Below, one piece after another: positions 42,836 to 51,656 of a stretch of 54,390 nt of DNA. Within the stretch, counting starts at the first letter, position 1. Each line of letters starts with the position of its first letter. Source of the stretch: Rhodothermia bacterium (GTDB lineage: Bacteria > Bacteroidota > Rhodothermia > Rhodothermales > UBA2364). A program made the position numbers and the translations under genes. Under the pieces are notes generated by a model. That model worked only from the letters and a program-made list of their open reading frames with translations. It was not told the origin of the DNA and ran no database searches. The stretch covers positions 1 through 54,390 of the forward strand of contig JAFLBZ010000032.1 in assembly GCA_017303715.1 (NCBI GenBank), read 5' to 3'.

Positions 42836-43125
42836 TGCGCTAATTCGGGTTTTCGATGAACGCCCATTGGCTGTACATAGCCGAAACCAAGCCTGTCGAA
42901 ACTCGTTTTTTACCCGCGTTGTGTTAGGGTTCACGGCTAAAGCCTCCCATTTTTGCGTACTTACATCCCCTCCCTACAGCGTAGCGTTAATGCGGCGTTA
43001 ACGGAAAAGATTTCCTAAAGTTGGAAAAATATTTTTGTAGGTGTACCTTGAAAGTGTACTTTAAGTCCCGTAAAATTATACTTTAAGGCCAATATACGCG
43101 CCTGCAATTTCTAAAATACGTTGCC
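42836..43125. other. Intergenic stretch with degenerate repeat copy 3
   Basis: This stretch of about 290 bases before the GNAT gene holds TCACGGCTAAAGCC (42931-42944), a one-base variant of the repeat's left arm, followed by similar sequence to GTTAATG at about 42985-42992; the right half is absent. GTGTACTTTAAGTCC and TATACTTTAAGGCC at about 43053-43090 are a near-direct repeat, perhaps part of the promoter. Confidence 0.5.
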
Positions 43126-44274
43126 ATGCCCAATTTTACCGTCCGTCCAATTTCCTCCAAACGGGATATGAACCGTTTCATAGACTTTGTGTATGATTTC
43201 TACAACGAAAAAGATTATCCCTATGCCGTTCCGCCTCTTCGGATGGATCAAGCGGAAACGTTGAGTCCTAAGAAAAACCCATTTTTCGAGCATGGGAAAG
43301 TGCAATGTTTCTTGGCGGAGGACGCTTCTGGAAATATCTTAGGCAGAATTGCTGCGATCGTCAATGGCTCTTACCTAGCGAAATACCAAGACGGGAGCGG
43401 TTTTTTCGGCTTTTTCGAGTCGGTGGAGATCTACGATGTCGCAGAGGCATTGTTCAAAGCCGCCGAGGAATGGCTTCGGGCACAAGGCTTAACCAAAATG
43501 GGTGGGCCATTGAACCCCACCATCAACGACACGGCGGGCTTATTGGTGGATGGCTTCGACCGCCGCCCGTCAGTCATGATGCCCTATAACCCGCCTTATT
43601 ACGAGGGTTTTTTGAAGCAATATGGTTTTGAGCGGGTCATGACCATGTGGGCTTATTATATCCATCATAAATACCGTGCAAATTTCGAGAAGTTAGAGCG
43701 TATGATTGGCCTGCTTTATAAAAGGTATCCGGGCTTAAAACTCCGCAAATTAGACATGAAAAACTTCGATCGCGATGCCCAAATTATAAAAGACATCTAC
43801 AACGAAGCATGGTCTAATAATTGGGGGAGCGTACCCATGACCGATCATGAGTTCAAGCATTTGGCGGGCTTCCTGAAGATGATTGTGGATCCACGTGTGG
43901 TTTTTATTTTAGAATTGGACGGCGAACCGGTCGCTTTTTCCATTACATTACCCGACTTAAATCAGGTTTTACGATATGTGAAACGCGGGAGTGTACTCCA
44001 AGCGCTACCGTTGATTTTGCGAAATCGTCGTCCCGGAAAGGGCAGCATGATCCACGACGGACGTACCTTGTTAATGGGCGTCCGGCTTAAGCACCAAGGC
44101 AAAGGCTTCGACGCCATTGTTAACCATGCCATCGTAAAATACGGCCCTGAAAATGGCTATGTTGGTTCAGAAATGTCTTGGTTATTAGACGCCAATAAGC
44201 CGATGGTGAATGCGGCCATCAATTTGGGTGGTGTTAAGGATAAAGAATATGCGATGTTCGAGAAAGCCCTTTAA
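43126..44274 (+). CDS. GNAT-like N-acetyltransferase superfamily protein
   Basis: The 382-aa protein shows two GNAT-like modules: residues about 1-200 (AVPPLRMDQAETLSPKKNPF, LGRIAAIVNGSYLAKY, GGPLNPTINDTAGLLVDG) and about 205-380 (NEAWSNNWGSVPMTDHEFKH, VVFILELDGEPVAFSITLPD, LMGVRLKHQGKGFDAIVNHA). RLKHQGKG is a variant of the acetyl-CoA loop (Q/RxxGxG). The family resembles uncharacterised YghO-type proteins and FemAB-like acyltransferases; substrate unknown. It is monocistronic with a 163-base upstream gap after the degenerate repeat. Confidence 0.72.
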   Translation: MPNFTVRPISSKRDMNRFIDFVYDFYNEKDYPYAVPPLRMDQAETLSPKKNPFFEHGKVQCFLAEDASGNILGRIAAIVNGSYLAKYQDGSGFFGFFESVEIYDVAEALFKAAEEWLRAQGLTKMGGPLNPTINDTAGLLVDGFDRRPSVMMPYNPPYYEGFLKQYGFERVMTMWAYYIHHKYRANFEKLERMIGLLYKRYPGLKLRKLDMKNFDRDAQIIKDIYNEAWSNNWGSVPMTDHEFKHLAGFLKMIVDPRVVFILELDGEPVAFSITLPDLNQVLRYVKRGSVLQALPLILRNRRPGKGSMIHDGRTLLMGVRLKHQGKGFDAIVNHAIVKYGPENGYVGSEMSWLLDANKPMVNAAINLGGVKDKEYAMFEKAL

Positions 44275-44480
44275 TCAACGTGCGTTCTAAGTTCATCCAG
44301 CTATCCTCATGACAGACAGGCAATACAAACCATAAACGGGTAACGTTCGATGTACTCGGTGGGGTACAAAATTAGCCCTCTCGGAGCAGTATCTTTCTAT
44401 AATGAAGAAATGTTTAGCAAGCATAGTCCCAAAACCAATATCTTTAACTATGGCCCGCTCATCCAAAGGAAGTCGTTAAG

Positions 44481-45182
44481 TTACAAGGTTTTTAGTTCAA
44501 CCCCTCTTAGGAAGACGAGGGCTTCTGGCCCATAATTAAACAGCAGATCCAAAAGGCTTAGGTCTGGATAAAATCCTGTGTAGGTCTGACGGTAAGCCAC
44601 GGTTTCTTGGTGGGGGTAATACACAGAGAAACCGGATTTTGCCACAAATGGTGCCGCCTCTTGTGTGGTTAAGAGCGGTTTCTCCCAAATTTGTGCAAGT
44701 TCTACAAGGCTTTTCGGCGGGGATTCCCATTCAGACATCTGCTCAATTTCTATCTCATGCTCAATCATCGCGCATAGCCACTTCACAGATGCCGCGTTAA
44801 GTTGTGCCAAGGACAAAAATGCTTGTTCAAAAAAAGCGGTCAAAGAGGCTTCGTAGTAATCAAACATCGCCGATGCTCGATAGTGATTCCGTAGGGTTTT
44901 GAGGTGCTGTTCGCGCCATTCGGCCTGAGTTGGTTCGAACGTTACAGCATGGATAGGGTCACCGAAGCGGTAGCGAACGGGGATAGAAAGCCATGCGGTT
45001 CCAGCATCGGTACGAATCGGGGTGCGGTTTTGGTGAGACTGTCGGCTATACTGAAAAGAATCTGCAAGAATGACCTTATTTGTGTGTAGCAACGTGGTAA
45101 AGTAAGAAATTCGTGGGAAGTACTCAGGGAGGCACATGGCAACATGTGGCATCATGTCAATTCGTTCAGTGGTTGTATTCAT
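44481..45182 (-). CDS. WbqC-family protein
   Basis: This protein of about 233 aa from the ATG at 45182 has the WbqC pattern: CLPEYFPRISYFTTLLHTNK, DSFQYSRQSHQNRTPI, WLSIPVRYRFGDPIHAV, LKTLRNHYRASAMFDYYEAS and the end LLDLLFNYGPEALVFL. WbqC-like proteins occur in sugar or surface-polysaccharide gene clusters but their reaction is not certain. It is divergent from the carotenoid cluster, with 63 bases between starts. Confidence 0.82.
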   Translation of the reverse strand: MNTTTERIDMMPHVAMCLPEYFPRISYFTTLLHTNKVILADSFQYSRQSHQNRTPIRTDAGTAWLSIPVRYRFGDPIHAVTFEPTQAEWREQHLKTLRNHYRASAMFDYYEASLTAFFEQAFLSLAQLNAASVKWLCAMIEHEIEIEQMSEWESPPKSLVELAQIWEKPLLTTQEAAPFVAKSGFSVYYPHQETVAYRQTYTGFYPDLSLLDLLFNYGPEALVFLRGVELKTL

Positions 45183-45245
45183 GCGGTCGGATGTCCAAGT
45201 TATAGGTGCAAATACATTTCGTAAATGAGTATTTTGGAGAAAAAA

Positions 45246-46067
45246 ATGACGACCAATCCCTACACTCAAGATCGCTTTTTTCGGTGGACGGTTATCGCCT
45301 TTTTGGGAACCATTGGCTTTAGTCTTGTGGGCATGTTGTTGCTATACATACCGCCCGTTACTGCTTTTTTCGCCCCGGTCTTGTCTTGGCTCATTAAAAT
45401 CCCTACTTGGATATACATGCTGCTCATGCCCATAACGGTTTGGTTGTTGTACCTACCGCATTTGGGGCTGCGTAAGTCACTCTTTTTTTTGGCTTGGGCG
45501 GTATTTGTCGGAACAATCATGGAACTTTTGGGGACGGCTACGGGCTTTCCATTCGGAAAATACTTCTATACCGATCTACTTGGGCCTAAAATAATGGATT
45601 TGGTTCCTTATTTCATTCCACCTGCATGGTATGCGATGGGTCTTTTGTCTTTCGACTTGGCCACACGGCTTGGCCACACGGGGATGCAGCGGGTTTTAAC
45701 ATCCTCTTTGTTTATGGTCTTGTGGGATTTTAGCCTTGATCCGGCCATGAGTTATGCGCAAACGTTTTGGGTATTCCCCGAAGGCGGCTTTTTCTTTGGG
45801 ATGCCGCCCGAAAACTGGCTTGGTTGGTTTGTATCTGCACTCATCATTATGCTTGGATTCGAGTATTTGGGGCGTGGCATCCATCCTACGCTTACACCTT
45901 GGGTTCCGCGGCTTTGGTTTTTAAATGCAGCTTTTCCGTTTTTGGTCTCGCTTGTTTCGCTTAAGATTGCGGCTTTTTGGTTTGGCTTATTCGCTTCCAT
46001 CCTCCCTCTTTTGGCCGTTTGGGCTTATGAACATTCCTCCACCCTGAAAGAGCCTGACATATCATGA
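45246..46067 (+). CDS. cruF: Carotenoid 1,2-hydratase-type membrane protein (CruF-like)
   Basis: This protein of about 273 aa from ATG 45246 (GGAG 8 bases upstream) has seven or eight membrane helices with VGTIMELLGTATGFPFGKYF, LVPYFIPPAWYAMGLLSFDL, MVLWDFSLDPAM and a PENWLGWF motif, characteristic of the CruF/DUF422 family. CruF adds water to the psi end of gamma-carotene, giving a 1'-hydroxy group; archaeal relatives are bisanhydrobacterioruberin hydratases. It is first of a three-gene, overlap-coupled cluster with crtB and an acyltransferase. Confidence 0.85.
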   Translation: MTTNPYTQDRFFRWTVIAFLGTIGFSLVGMLLLYIPPVTAFFAPVLSWLIKIPTWIYMLLMPITVWLLYLPHLGLRKSLFFLAWAVFVGTIMELLGTATGFPFGKYFYTDLLGPKIMDLVPYFIPPAWYAMGLLSFDLATRLGHTGMQRVLTSSLFMVLWDFSLDPAMSYAQTFWVFPEGGFFFGMPPENWLGWFVSALIIMLGFEYLGRGIHPTLTPWVPRLWFLNAAFPFLVSLVSLKIAAFWFGLFASILPLLAVWAYEHSSTLKEPDIS

Positions 46068-46996
46068 TGCCACAGATGAACAACGCCCATATTTGGCAGG
46101 AGTTTCAACGACATTCCCGCACTTTTTCGATGGCAAGCCGCTTTTTGCCGTCGGAAATTAGAATGCCGGTGGCCACTTTATACCTGTATTGTAGGCAAAT
46201 TGACAATATCGCAGACGAATTGGCATTGACAGCGGGTAAAGAAAAGGCCCTCTTGGCATTGACGGAAGTAGCAGAAAACGTCGCGGCGGTTTTTGAAGGC
46301 AAGCCACCAAGGCATCCTTTTTGGGAGCGTTTGGCTGAAATCCATCAGAGGTATGAGCTTTCTTCTCCACCGATGTTTGAGTTGATCGAAGGGGCAAGAT
46401 GGGACTTAACCGATCGCCGCATAGATAATGAAGACGATTTGTTGGCGTATGCAAACTTAGTTGCAGGCTGTGTGGGTGCAATGATGCTCCCTTTTTTGGC
46501 TGAAGAAAAGGAGGATCGGGCAACTTTATTGCCAACCGCCCGGGCTTTAGGAAATGCCATGCAACTCACCAATATCATCCGAGATGTTGGGGATGACTTT
46601 AAGTCGTTACGGCGCATCTACATTCCAGCCACATGGATGGATGACTTTGAAGTTACGCCCAGCGATTTAATGGGGGAAGACATTCCATCCGGCTATCCAT
46701 TGCTGATGGAACGTCTTATGCAAATGGCAGAAGAACTGTATATTGAAGGATTTAAAGGGATACATCGCCTGCCGAGACGTGTCCGAGGTGGTATTCGGAT
46801 GGCGGCACGGTTTTATCGGGAGATTATGAACGAAGTACGGAGAAATGGGTACAACAATTTATCCAAGCGAGCTTATGTACCTAAGCAGCGCAAAATGCGA
46901 CTGATCCTAGACAATGATTATTACCGTCGTAGAGATGCCATGCTGCCACAAAATATGCACAACAGAGTCTATCCTCCAACCCTCTCCATGACATGA
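46064..46996 (+). CDS. crtB: Phytoene synthase
   Basis: The 310-aa head-to-head prenyl synthase has the first Asp-rich motif in YCRQIDNIADE and the second in NAMQLTNIIRDVGDD. RIYIPATWM follows. It condenses two geranylgeranyl diphosphates to phytoene. It overlaps cruF by four bases (ATGA) and the next gene similarly, so the three proteins are coupled. Confidence 0.92.
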   Translation: MMPQMNNAHIWQEFQRHSRTFSMASRFLPSEIRMPVATLYLYCRQIDNIADELALTAGKEKALLALTEVAENVAAVFEGKPPRHPFWERLAEIHQRYELSSPPMFELIEGARWDLTDRRIDNEDDLLAYANLVAGCVGAMMLPFLAEEKEDRATLLPTARALGNAMQLTNIIRDVGDDFKSLRRIYIPATWMDDFEVTPSDLMGEDIPSGYPLLMERLMQMAEELYIEGFKGIHRLPRRVRGGIRMAARFYREIMNEVRRNGYNNLSKRAYVPKQRKMRLILDNDYYRRRDAMLPQNMHNRVYPPTLSMT

Positions 46997-47670
46997 CCAG
47001 GTCGCTATTGGGTCGTTTTTGGAGTTCGGCCATGCGTAAGGCATTAGACAAAGCGATCGAAAGGGTGGTTTTGATGGACGAGGAAAACTTGCCGAACCAA
47101 CCAACCATTTTTTATCTAAACCATCACACGCATTTTGACGGCCACCTCATTTGGCTGATGATCTTTCAAATCCGACGAAACCAAGGCTTGGTTTGGATGG
47201 AGCGTTGGGATGAATACCCGTTCTTGGGGCTGCTTGGCGCATTACCTTTCCCCAAAGACCAGCCTAAAGCGCGTGTGCAAACCCTACATCGTACCATCGC
47301 ACTGCTAAATAAACATCCCGATTGGGATTTTTATATTTTCCCAGAGGGCATCCAACATCCACCAGAAGAAGGGATTATGGCGTTTTCCCCAAAAATTCTA
47401 CATCGGCTTTCGCGAGAATTACCCCAATATGTATTCTGTCCGGTTGCTATTCGGGTAACGTGGTGGTCTGGCGAGCGGCCAACATTGCTCATGAAAATCG
47501 GAACACCACATTCCAAACCGGATGGCCAAGAGGCCCAACGGCTCCAAAACCTGCTCGACGATTTGGCGAAGCCACGAACGGGTACGGTTCGGAAACTTAT
47601 GGAAAAACCGATTCGCTGCAAAATGGGTTTTGGCTGGATGCGCCGCTTCTTCCGCGATTACCCCAAATAA
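46993..47670 (+). CDS. Lysophospholipid-acyltransferase-like protein, probable carotenoid acyltransferase
   Basis: The 225-aa protein has the acyltransferase motif HHTHFDGH (Hx4D), a PlsC-like WMERWDEYPFLGLLGALPF block, and FPEGIQHPPEEG as the third motif. It belongs to the LPLAT superfamily. Coupling to cruF and crtB suggests that it esterifies hydroxylated carotenoids, as CruD does in green sulfur bacteria; this is an inference from position. No glycosyltransferase (CruC) is next to it here. Confidence 0.75.
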   Translation: MTRSLLGRFWSSAMRKALDKAIERVVLMDEENLPNQPTIFYLNHHTHFDGHLIWLMIFQIRRNQGLVWMERWDEYPFLGLLGALPFPKDQPKARVQTLHRTIALLNKHPDWDFYIFPEGIQHPPEEGIMAFSPKILHRLSRELPQYVFCPVAIRVTWWSGERPTLLMKIGTPHSKPDGQEAQRLQNLLDDLAKPRTGTVRKLMEKPIRCKMGFGWMRRFFRDYPK

Positions 47671-47893
47671 TGAAAGAAACTTTTTGCGGTTAAATGTTAG
47701 GTCAAATGCAATAAGACGATGAGATAACGCTTATAGACAAACCAACCCCTTCTTATTTTTAGACGAATCACTTTTATCACGAAACGGTTACAAGTATATT
47801 TAAGCGGTGCTACAAGACAGGGCATCGCTCTATTTTTTAAAATGTGGACGTCCTTGAGCCTTTTAGCCCGACGAGTCCTCAAAAATTTTGACT

Positions 47894-48856
47894 ATGTATA
47901 AGTATTTGTTTTTATGCTTCTTATTTGCAGGAAGTATTCAAGCCCAAAACCAAATGATTGTTACGGGTTCCAATATTCGTGTACGACAGACAGCAGATGT
48001 TAGCGCACTGGAAGTGGGGAAACTAACCCTTGGCGCGATCGTCACCCAAAAAGGAAAATCGGCATCGAAGACCACCATAGGCGGTAAATCGGATTTTTGG
48101 TACCAAATCTCATCGCCCAATTTATCCGGTTGGGTTTTTGGAGGCTTTCTAAAACCCTATACTACCTCCCAAAAAAACCTTATCTACACGGAACTTATCC
48201 GGTCGAGGTTGTCTGTTGAAGCAACTAACTTTTTAGACGAGGCGGACTTGGTTGTTTTTACCGAAAGGGCCATACGCGAGGTTAAAGCACCACAACTTTT
48301 GGGCGAATTAGAAATGAGCCGCTTGCTGGCCATACAACGTGCTGCAAAGTTGATGATGATGGATACAGAGACAGGAGCCTACCCAGAACCTTATAAGACA
48401 TGGGTATTGCGTCATGAAGGTAAATCGTTATTTTATGACGAAATTTCGGCACAGTACCTGCTGAGTACCAAGGACTTTTGGGCTTTGGCCACCAAATACA
48501 AAAATGCGGCAATCGGCGAGCGCATCGCATGGGAAGCCTCATTGGTTCCATTGGGTGGTGAGTGTGAAGGCGACCTGTCGTGTAATTTAGGCTCGTTAGA
48601 CCTCACGGTTGGCGAGTATTTGCGCCGTTATCCCAAAGGGGCGCATGTCAGAGAAGCCCTTAACCAAATTTCCGAGTGGCTAACCAGTTTGATGCAGATA
48701 GACGAATCTATGGCGGATGAATTTTTCTATCCGGGGCAAAGGAAAGACTTTTTACCAAACTACAATGCACTACGGCGGGCGGTAAACGGAACCATCAATC
48801 CGATAAAAGCGGAGGTTTTAGACCTTCTTACCCAATTGGATAAGAAAGTAAAGTAA
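47894..48856 (+). CDS. Secreted SH3-domain protein
   Basis: This protein of about 320 aa from ATG 47894 has signal peptide LFLCFLFAGSIQAQ and one bacterial SH3 domain (about residues 20-85: MIVTGSNIRVRQTADVSALE, TLGAIVTQKGKSAS, DFWYQISSPNLSGWVFGGFL). The remainder is helical with no known motif; the CEGDLSC loop may hold a disulfide. Such domains often bind peptidoglycan. The upstream in-frame TTG at 47888 is less likely. A terminator follows. Confidence 0.75.
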   Translation: MYKYLFLCFLFAGSIQAQNQMIVTGSNIRVRQTADVSALEVGKLTLGAIVTQKGKSASKTTIGGKSDFWYQISSPNLSGWVFGGFLKPYTTSQKNLIYTELIRSRLSVEATNFLDEADLVVFTERAIREVKAPQLLGELEMSRLLAIQRAAKLMMMDTETGAYPEPYKTWVLRHEGKSLFYDEISAQYLLSTKDFWALATKYKNAAIGERIAWEASLVPLGGECEGDLSCNLGSLDLTVGEYLRRYPKGAHVREALNQISEWLTSLMQIDESMADEFFYPGQRKDFLPNYNALRRAVNGTINPIKAEVLDLLTQLDKKVK

Positions 48857-48883
48857 ATCACCTTGTTCAAAAGCCGAACGCCA

Positions 48884-48914
48884 GAGTCTGCCTACCTATG
48901 CAGGCTCTTTTTTT
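48884..48914 (+). terminator. Rho-independent terminator after SH3 gene
   Basis: GAGTCTGC (48884-48891) pairs with GCAGGCTC (48900-48907) with one G-U, followed by seven T residues. It lies between the SH3 gene and mutS2. Confidence 0.75.
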
Positions 48915-48937
48915 GATCCCACGACCGTTCACCCCAC

Positions 48938-51415
48938 ATGAAACTATATCCGAAGAACATCACAAATAAACTTGGGTTCGATCTTCTCCAACAAAAATTG
49001 GATGCTTATACCCAAAGCCGTATGGGGCAAGAACGGGTTGAGGAAATGCAACCGTCTTCCGCCCTTTCGGTGGTGAAGCACGGTTTACGACAAGTCTCTG
49101 AAGCACAAGCTGTCCTCACGTTTGATGATGCGCTACCGCTCACGTCCTTACCAGATGTTCGTGAAGTGGTGCGCTTCATCTTGCCCGAAGGGGCTTTCAT
49201 GCAGCCAGAAGCCCTGCTTGGGGTTGGTCATATTTTGGGCAATACCCGTCGGCTTAAGTCCTATCTTGATGCGCGGCGGAGCAAATATCCGGCATTGCAC
49301 GAAATTGCCAACGACCTCCAACCACAAAAAAATGTGGAACGACGAATTGGCGACACCGTGGACGATACCGGACAGATTAAGGACGATGCATCACCAGAGT
49401 TGCGACGGATTAGAAGGCGTATTTTGCGCATACAAGGGGAATTACGTTCGCGGGTGATGTCCGAACTCCGACGGGCAGAAAAAGAAGGTTTCGCCGCCGA
49501 TGACCAGCCTACCATTCGGAATGGACGTCTGGTTATCCCCGTCAAAGCAGAGGCAAAACGCAAAATTACGGGCTTCTTACATGATGTCTCGGCGACCGGA
49601 CATACCGCTTATATTGAACCTGCGGCGGTGATGGAACTCAACAACGACCTGCGCGAGTTGGAAACCGAGGAAAGGCGTGAAATTGAACGCATCCTCCAAG
49701 CCGTATGTGCCGAACTCCGCACCGTTGCACCTGACATCTTGAACAATGTGGAAGCCTTAGGTTTACTCGATTTTATCTTGGCGAAAGCAAAATTGGCCAA
49801 TGCCTTGGGTGGAATGGTTCCGCACGTAAATGATCGCGGGGTATTTAAGCTGAAGAAAGCCAAAAATCCCATGCTGATCCTGCGATATGACCAAGCAAAA
49901 AAGGAAATTGTGCCTTTAGACCTCACGTTGGGAGAACAGTTCAGGTCGTTGATCATTACGGGGCCAAATGCAGGCGGGAAATCTGTTGCCATGAAAACCG
50001 TGGGCCTGCTTGCCCTGATGGTGGCACATGGAATCCCGATCCCATGCAACGGGGATGCCTCCGATGTCTGTTTGTTTACAGGGATTTATGCAGATATTGG
50101 CGACGAACAAAGCATCGAAAACGATTTGTCCACGTTTAGCTCCCACCTCACACACCTACGCCATATGCTGGCAGATGCAGATGGGGGAACCTTGATTTTA
50201 ATTGATGAAGCCGGAACCGGAACCGATCCGGCGGAGGGCGCGGCACTTTCTCAGGCAATGCTGGAACATTTCCACAAGGTGAATGCCACCGTGATCGTTA
50301 CAACGCATCATGGTGCGCTCAAGGTTTTTGCGCATGAAACCCAAGGCATCGAAAACGGTGCGATGAGTTTCGACGAGGCGAATATTACGCCTACTTATCG
50401 GCTGCAAACAGGTATCCCCGGCTCGTCTTATGCCTTTGAAATGGCCGAACGCCTGCAACTGCCACCAGAAACGATTGTACGTGCCCGTAACCTGATGGGC
50501 ACACAACAAGCCTCTTTTGAAAACCTGTTGCACGACTTCGCCCGAAAAAACGAGCACCTAACAGAGCAACTCAAAGCGCTTGATGCGGAAAAAGCGGGAC
50601 TCGAAGCCAGCCGGAAGAAGTTTGAGGAACGGAGGCTACATCTGGAACAAGTGAAAGACCAAATCCGAAAAGATGCCCTAAACGAAGCACAAAAGGTCTT
50701 GAACCAAGCCAATGCAGAGGTGGAACGTACCATCCGCGAAATCCGAGAAGCCCAAGCTGAAGCTGAACGTACCAAGGTCGCGCGCCAGCAGTTGGAGGCA
50801 ACCAAAGACCTCGTCAAAAAGTATCAACTCAATTTGGAAAAACGTACCAAAGCCAGAGAAGAACAACATGAGGCACAAAGACAACAAGAAGTGCAAAGAC
50901 AACAAGGGGCAAAGACAACACCACAAAAAAAAGAGCAAAAACCAATTAAGGAAGCCTCAAGCACCATCTGCGTAGGGGATCAAGTGGTTGTTGGCGAAGG
51001 CACAACACCTGCTGAAGTCTTAGAGATCGTAGGCAAAAATGCGTTGGTTGCGCAAGGTTCTATGAAAGTCAAAGCTAAACTGAACCAACTCCGCAAAGTC
51101 GCTGGCCCAAGGAAACAAACGGTCACGGTTCGTCATCAATATTCCCCATCCGACGTTCTTTCCGTTGGACGTGCCCGCGTTCATTTAGACATTCGCGGCC
51201 AGCGGGTAGAGGATGCCAAAATTACCGTTACCCAGTTTTTGGATGATGCCATTGCTGCAAACCTGAACCGCGTGGAGATTTTGCATGGCACGGGAACGGG
51301 TGCGCTACGCATGGTTCTCAAAGAAATGCTCGCACATTACGAGGGCGTCACCCGATTCGAGGAAGCGCCTTGGGACTTGGGCGGACCGGGGGTGACGTAT
51401 GTATGGCTGGCATAA
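48938..51415 (+). CDS. mutS2: MutS2 endonuclease/recombination-suppressing ATPase
   Basis: The 825-aa protein has the MutS2 core with Walker A GPNAGGKSVAMKT, Walker B-like TLILIDEAGTGTDPAEGAA, and the C-terminal Smr endonuclease domain (VHLDIRGQRVEDAKI to ILHGTGTGALR). A long helical region (about 520-665, rich in Glu/Lys/Gln, ending in a Gln-rich AQRQQEVQRQQG stretch) links the parts. The mismatch-binding domain of MutS is missing, as normal for MutS2. It acts on branched DNA and, in some bacteria, on colliding ribosomes. It stands alone. Confidence 0.95.
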   Translation: MKLYPKNITNKLGFDLLQQKLDAYTQSRMGQERVEEMQPSSALSVVKHGLRQVSEAQAVLTFDDALPLTSLPDVREVVRFILPEGAFMQPEALLGVGHILGNTRRLKSYLDARRSKYPALHEIANDLQPQKNVERRIGDTVDDTGQIKDDASPELRRIRRRILRIQGELRSRVMSELRRAEKEGFAADDQPTIRNGRLVIPVKAEAKRKITGFLHDVSATGHTAYIEPAAVMELNNDLRELETEERREIERILQAVCAELRTVAPDILNNVEALGLLDFILAKAKLANALGGMVPHVNDRGVFKLKKAKNPMLILRYDQAKKEIVPLDLTLGEQFRSLIITGPNAGGKSVAMKTVGLLALMVAHGIPIPCNGDASDVCLFTGIYADIGDEQSIENDLSTFSSHLTHLRHMLADADGGTLILIDEAGTGTDPAEGAALSQAMLEHFHKVNATVIVTTHHGALKVFAHETQGIENGAMSFDEANITPTYRLQTGIPGSSYAFEMAERLQLPPETIVRARNLMGTQQASFENLLHDFARKNEHLTEQLKALDAEKAGLEASRKKFEERRLHLEQVKDQIRKDALNEAQKVLNQANAEVERTIREIREAQAEAERTKVARQQLEATKDLVKKYQLNLEKRTKAREEQHEAQRQQEVQRQQGAKTTPQKKEQKPIKEASSTICVGDQVVVGEGTTPAEVLEIVGKNALVAQGSMKVKAKLNQLRKVAGPRKQTVTVRHQYSPSDVLSVGRARVHLDIRGQRVEDAKITVTQFLDDAIAANLNRVEILHGTGTGALRMVLKEMLAHYEGVTRFEEAPWDLGGPGVTYVWLA

Positions 51416-51656
51416 TGACGGGCGTTATAGGTTAATCTGGCTATGGGCAATCAAATTTTCCGGAAGCGCTAAACCTTTTGGTAACATAAACTAAACTTGT
51501 GTAAATGGTTTTCCCTGTCTAATGCTTTCCGGCATGAAATTAACTTCATGCCTCAGCTTGGGGGTGTCTGCAACTACTCCATGAAGTCGGTTTAATCATG
51601 GCAAATAATCTAAGTGTTTTAATAACAAAGATTTAAAAACCACAATTTCCGACAAT
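51416..51656. other. Intergenic stretch with right-end repeat fragment and motif
   Basis: Between convergent mutS2 and xdhC genes, 51520-51571 resembles the right part of the dispersed repeat (AATGCTTTCCGGCATGAAAT and CATGCCTCAGCTTGGGGG), without the left arm. The motif TTTTAATAACAAAGATTTAAA lies at 51617-51637, near the xdhC stop. Confidence 0.55.

Noticed and set aside
50860-50935. Gln/Arg-rich repetitive stretch in mutS2 as a possible inserted repeat
   Set aside because: Flexible charged linkers before the Smr domain are common in MutS2; the repeat of CAAAGACAACAAG is short and in frame.
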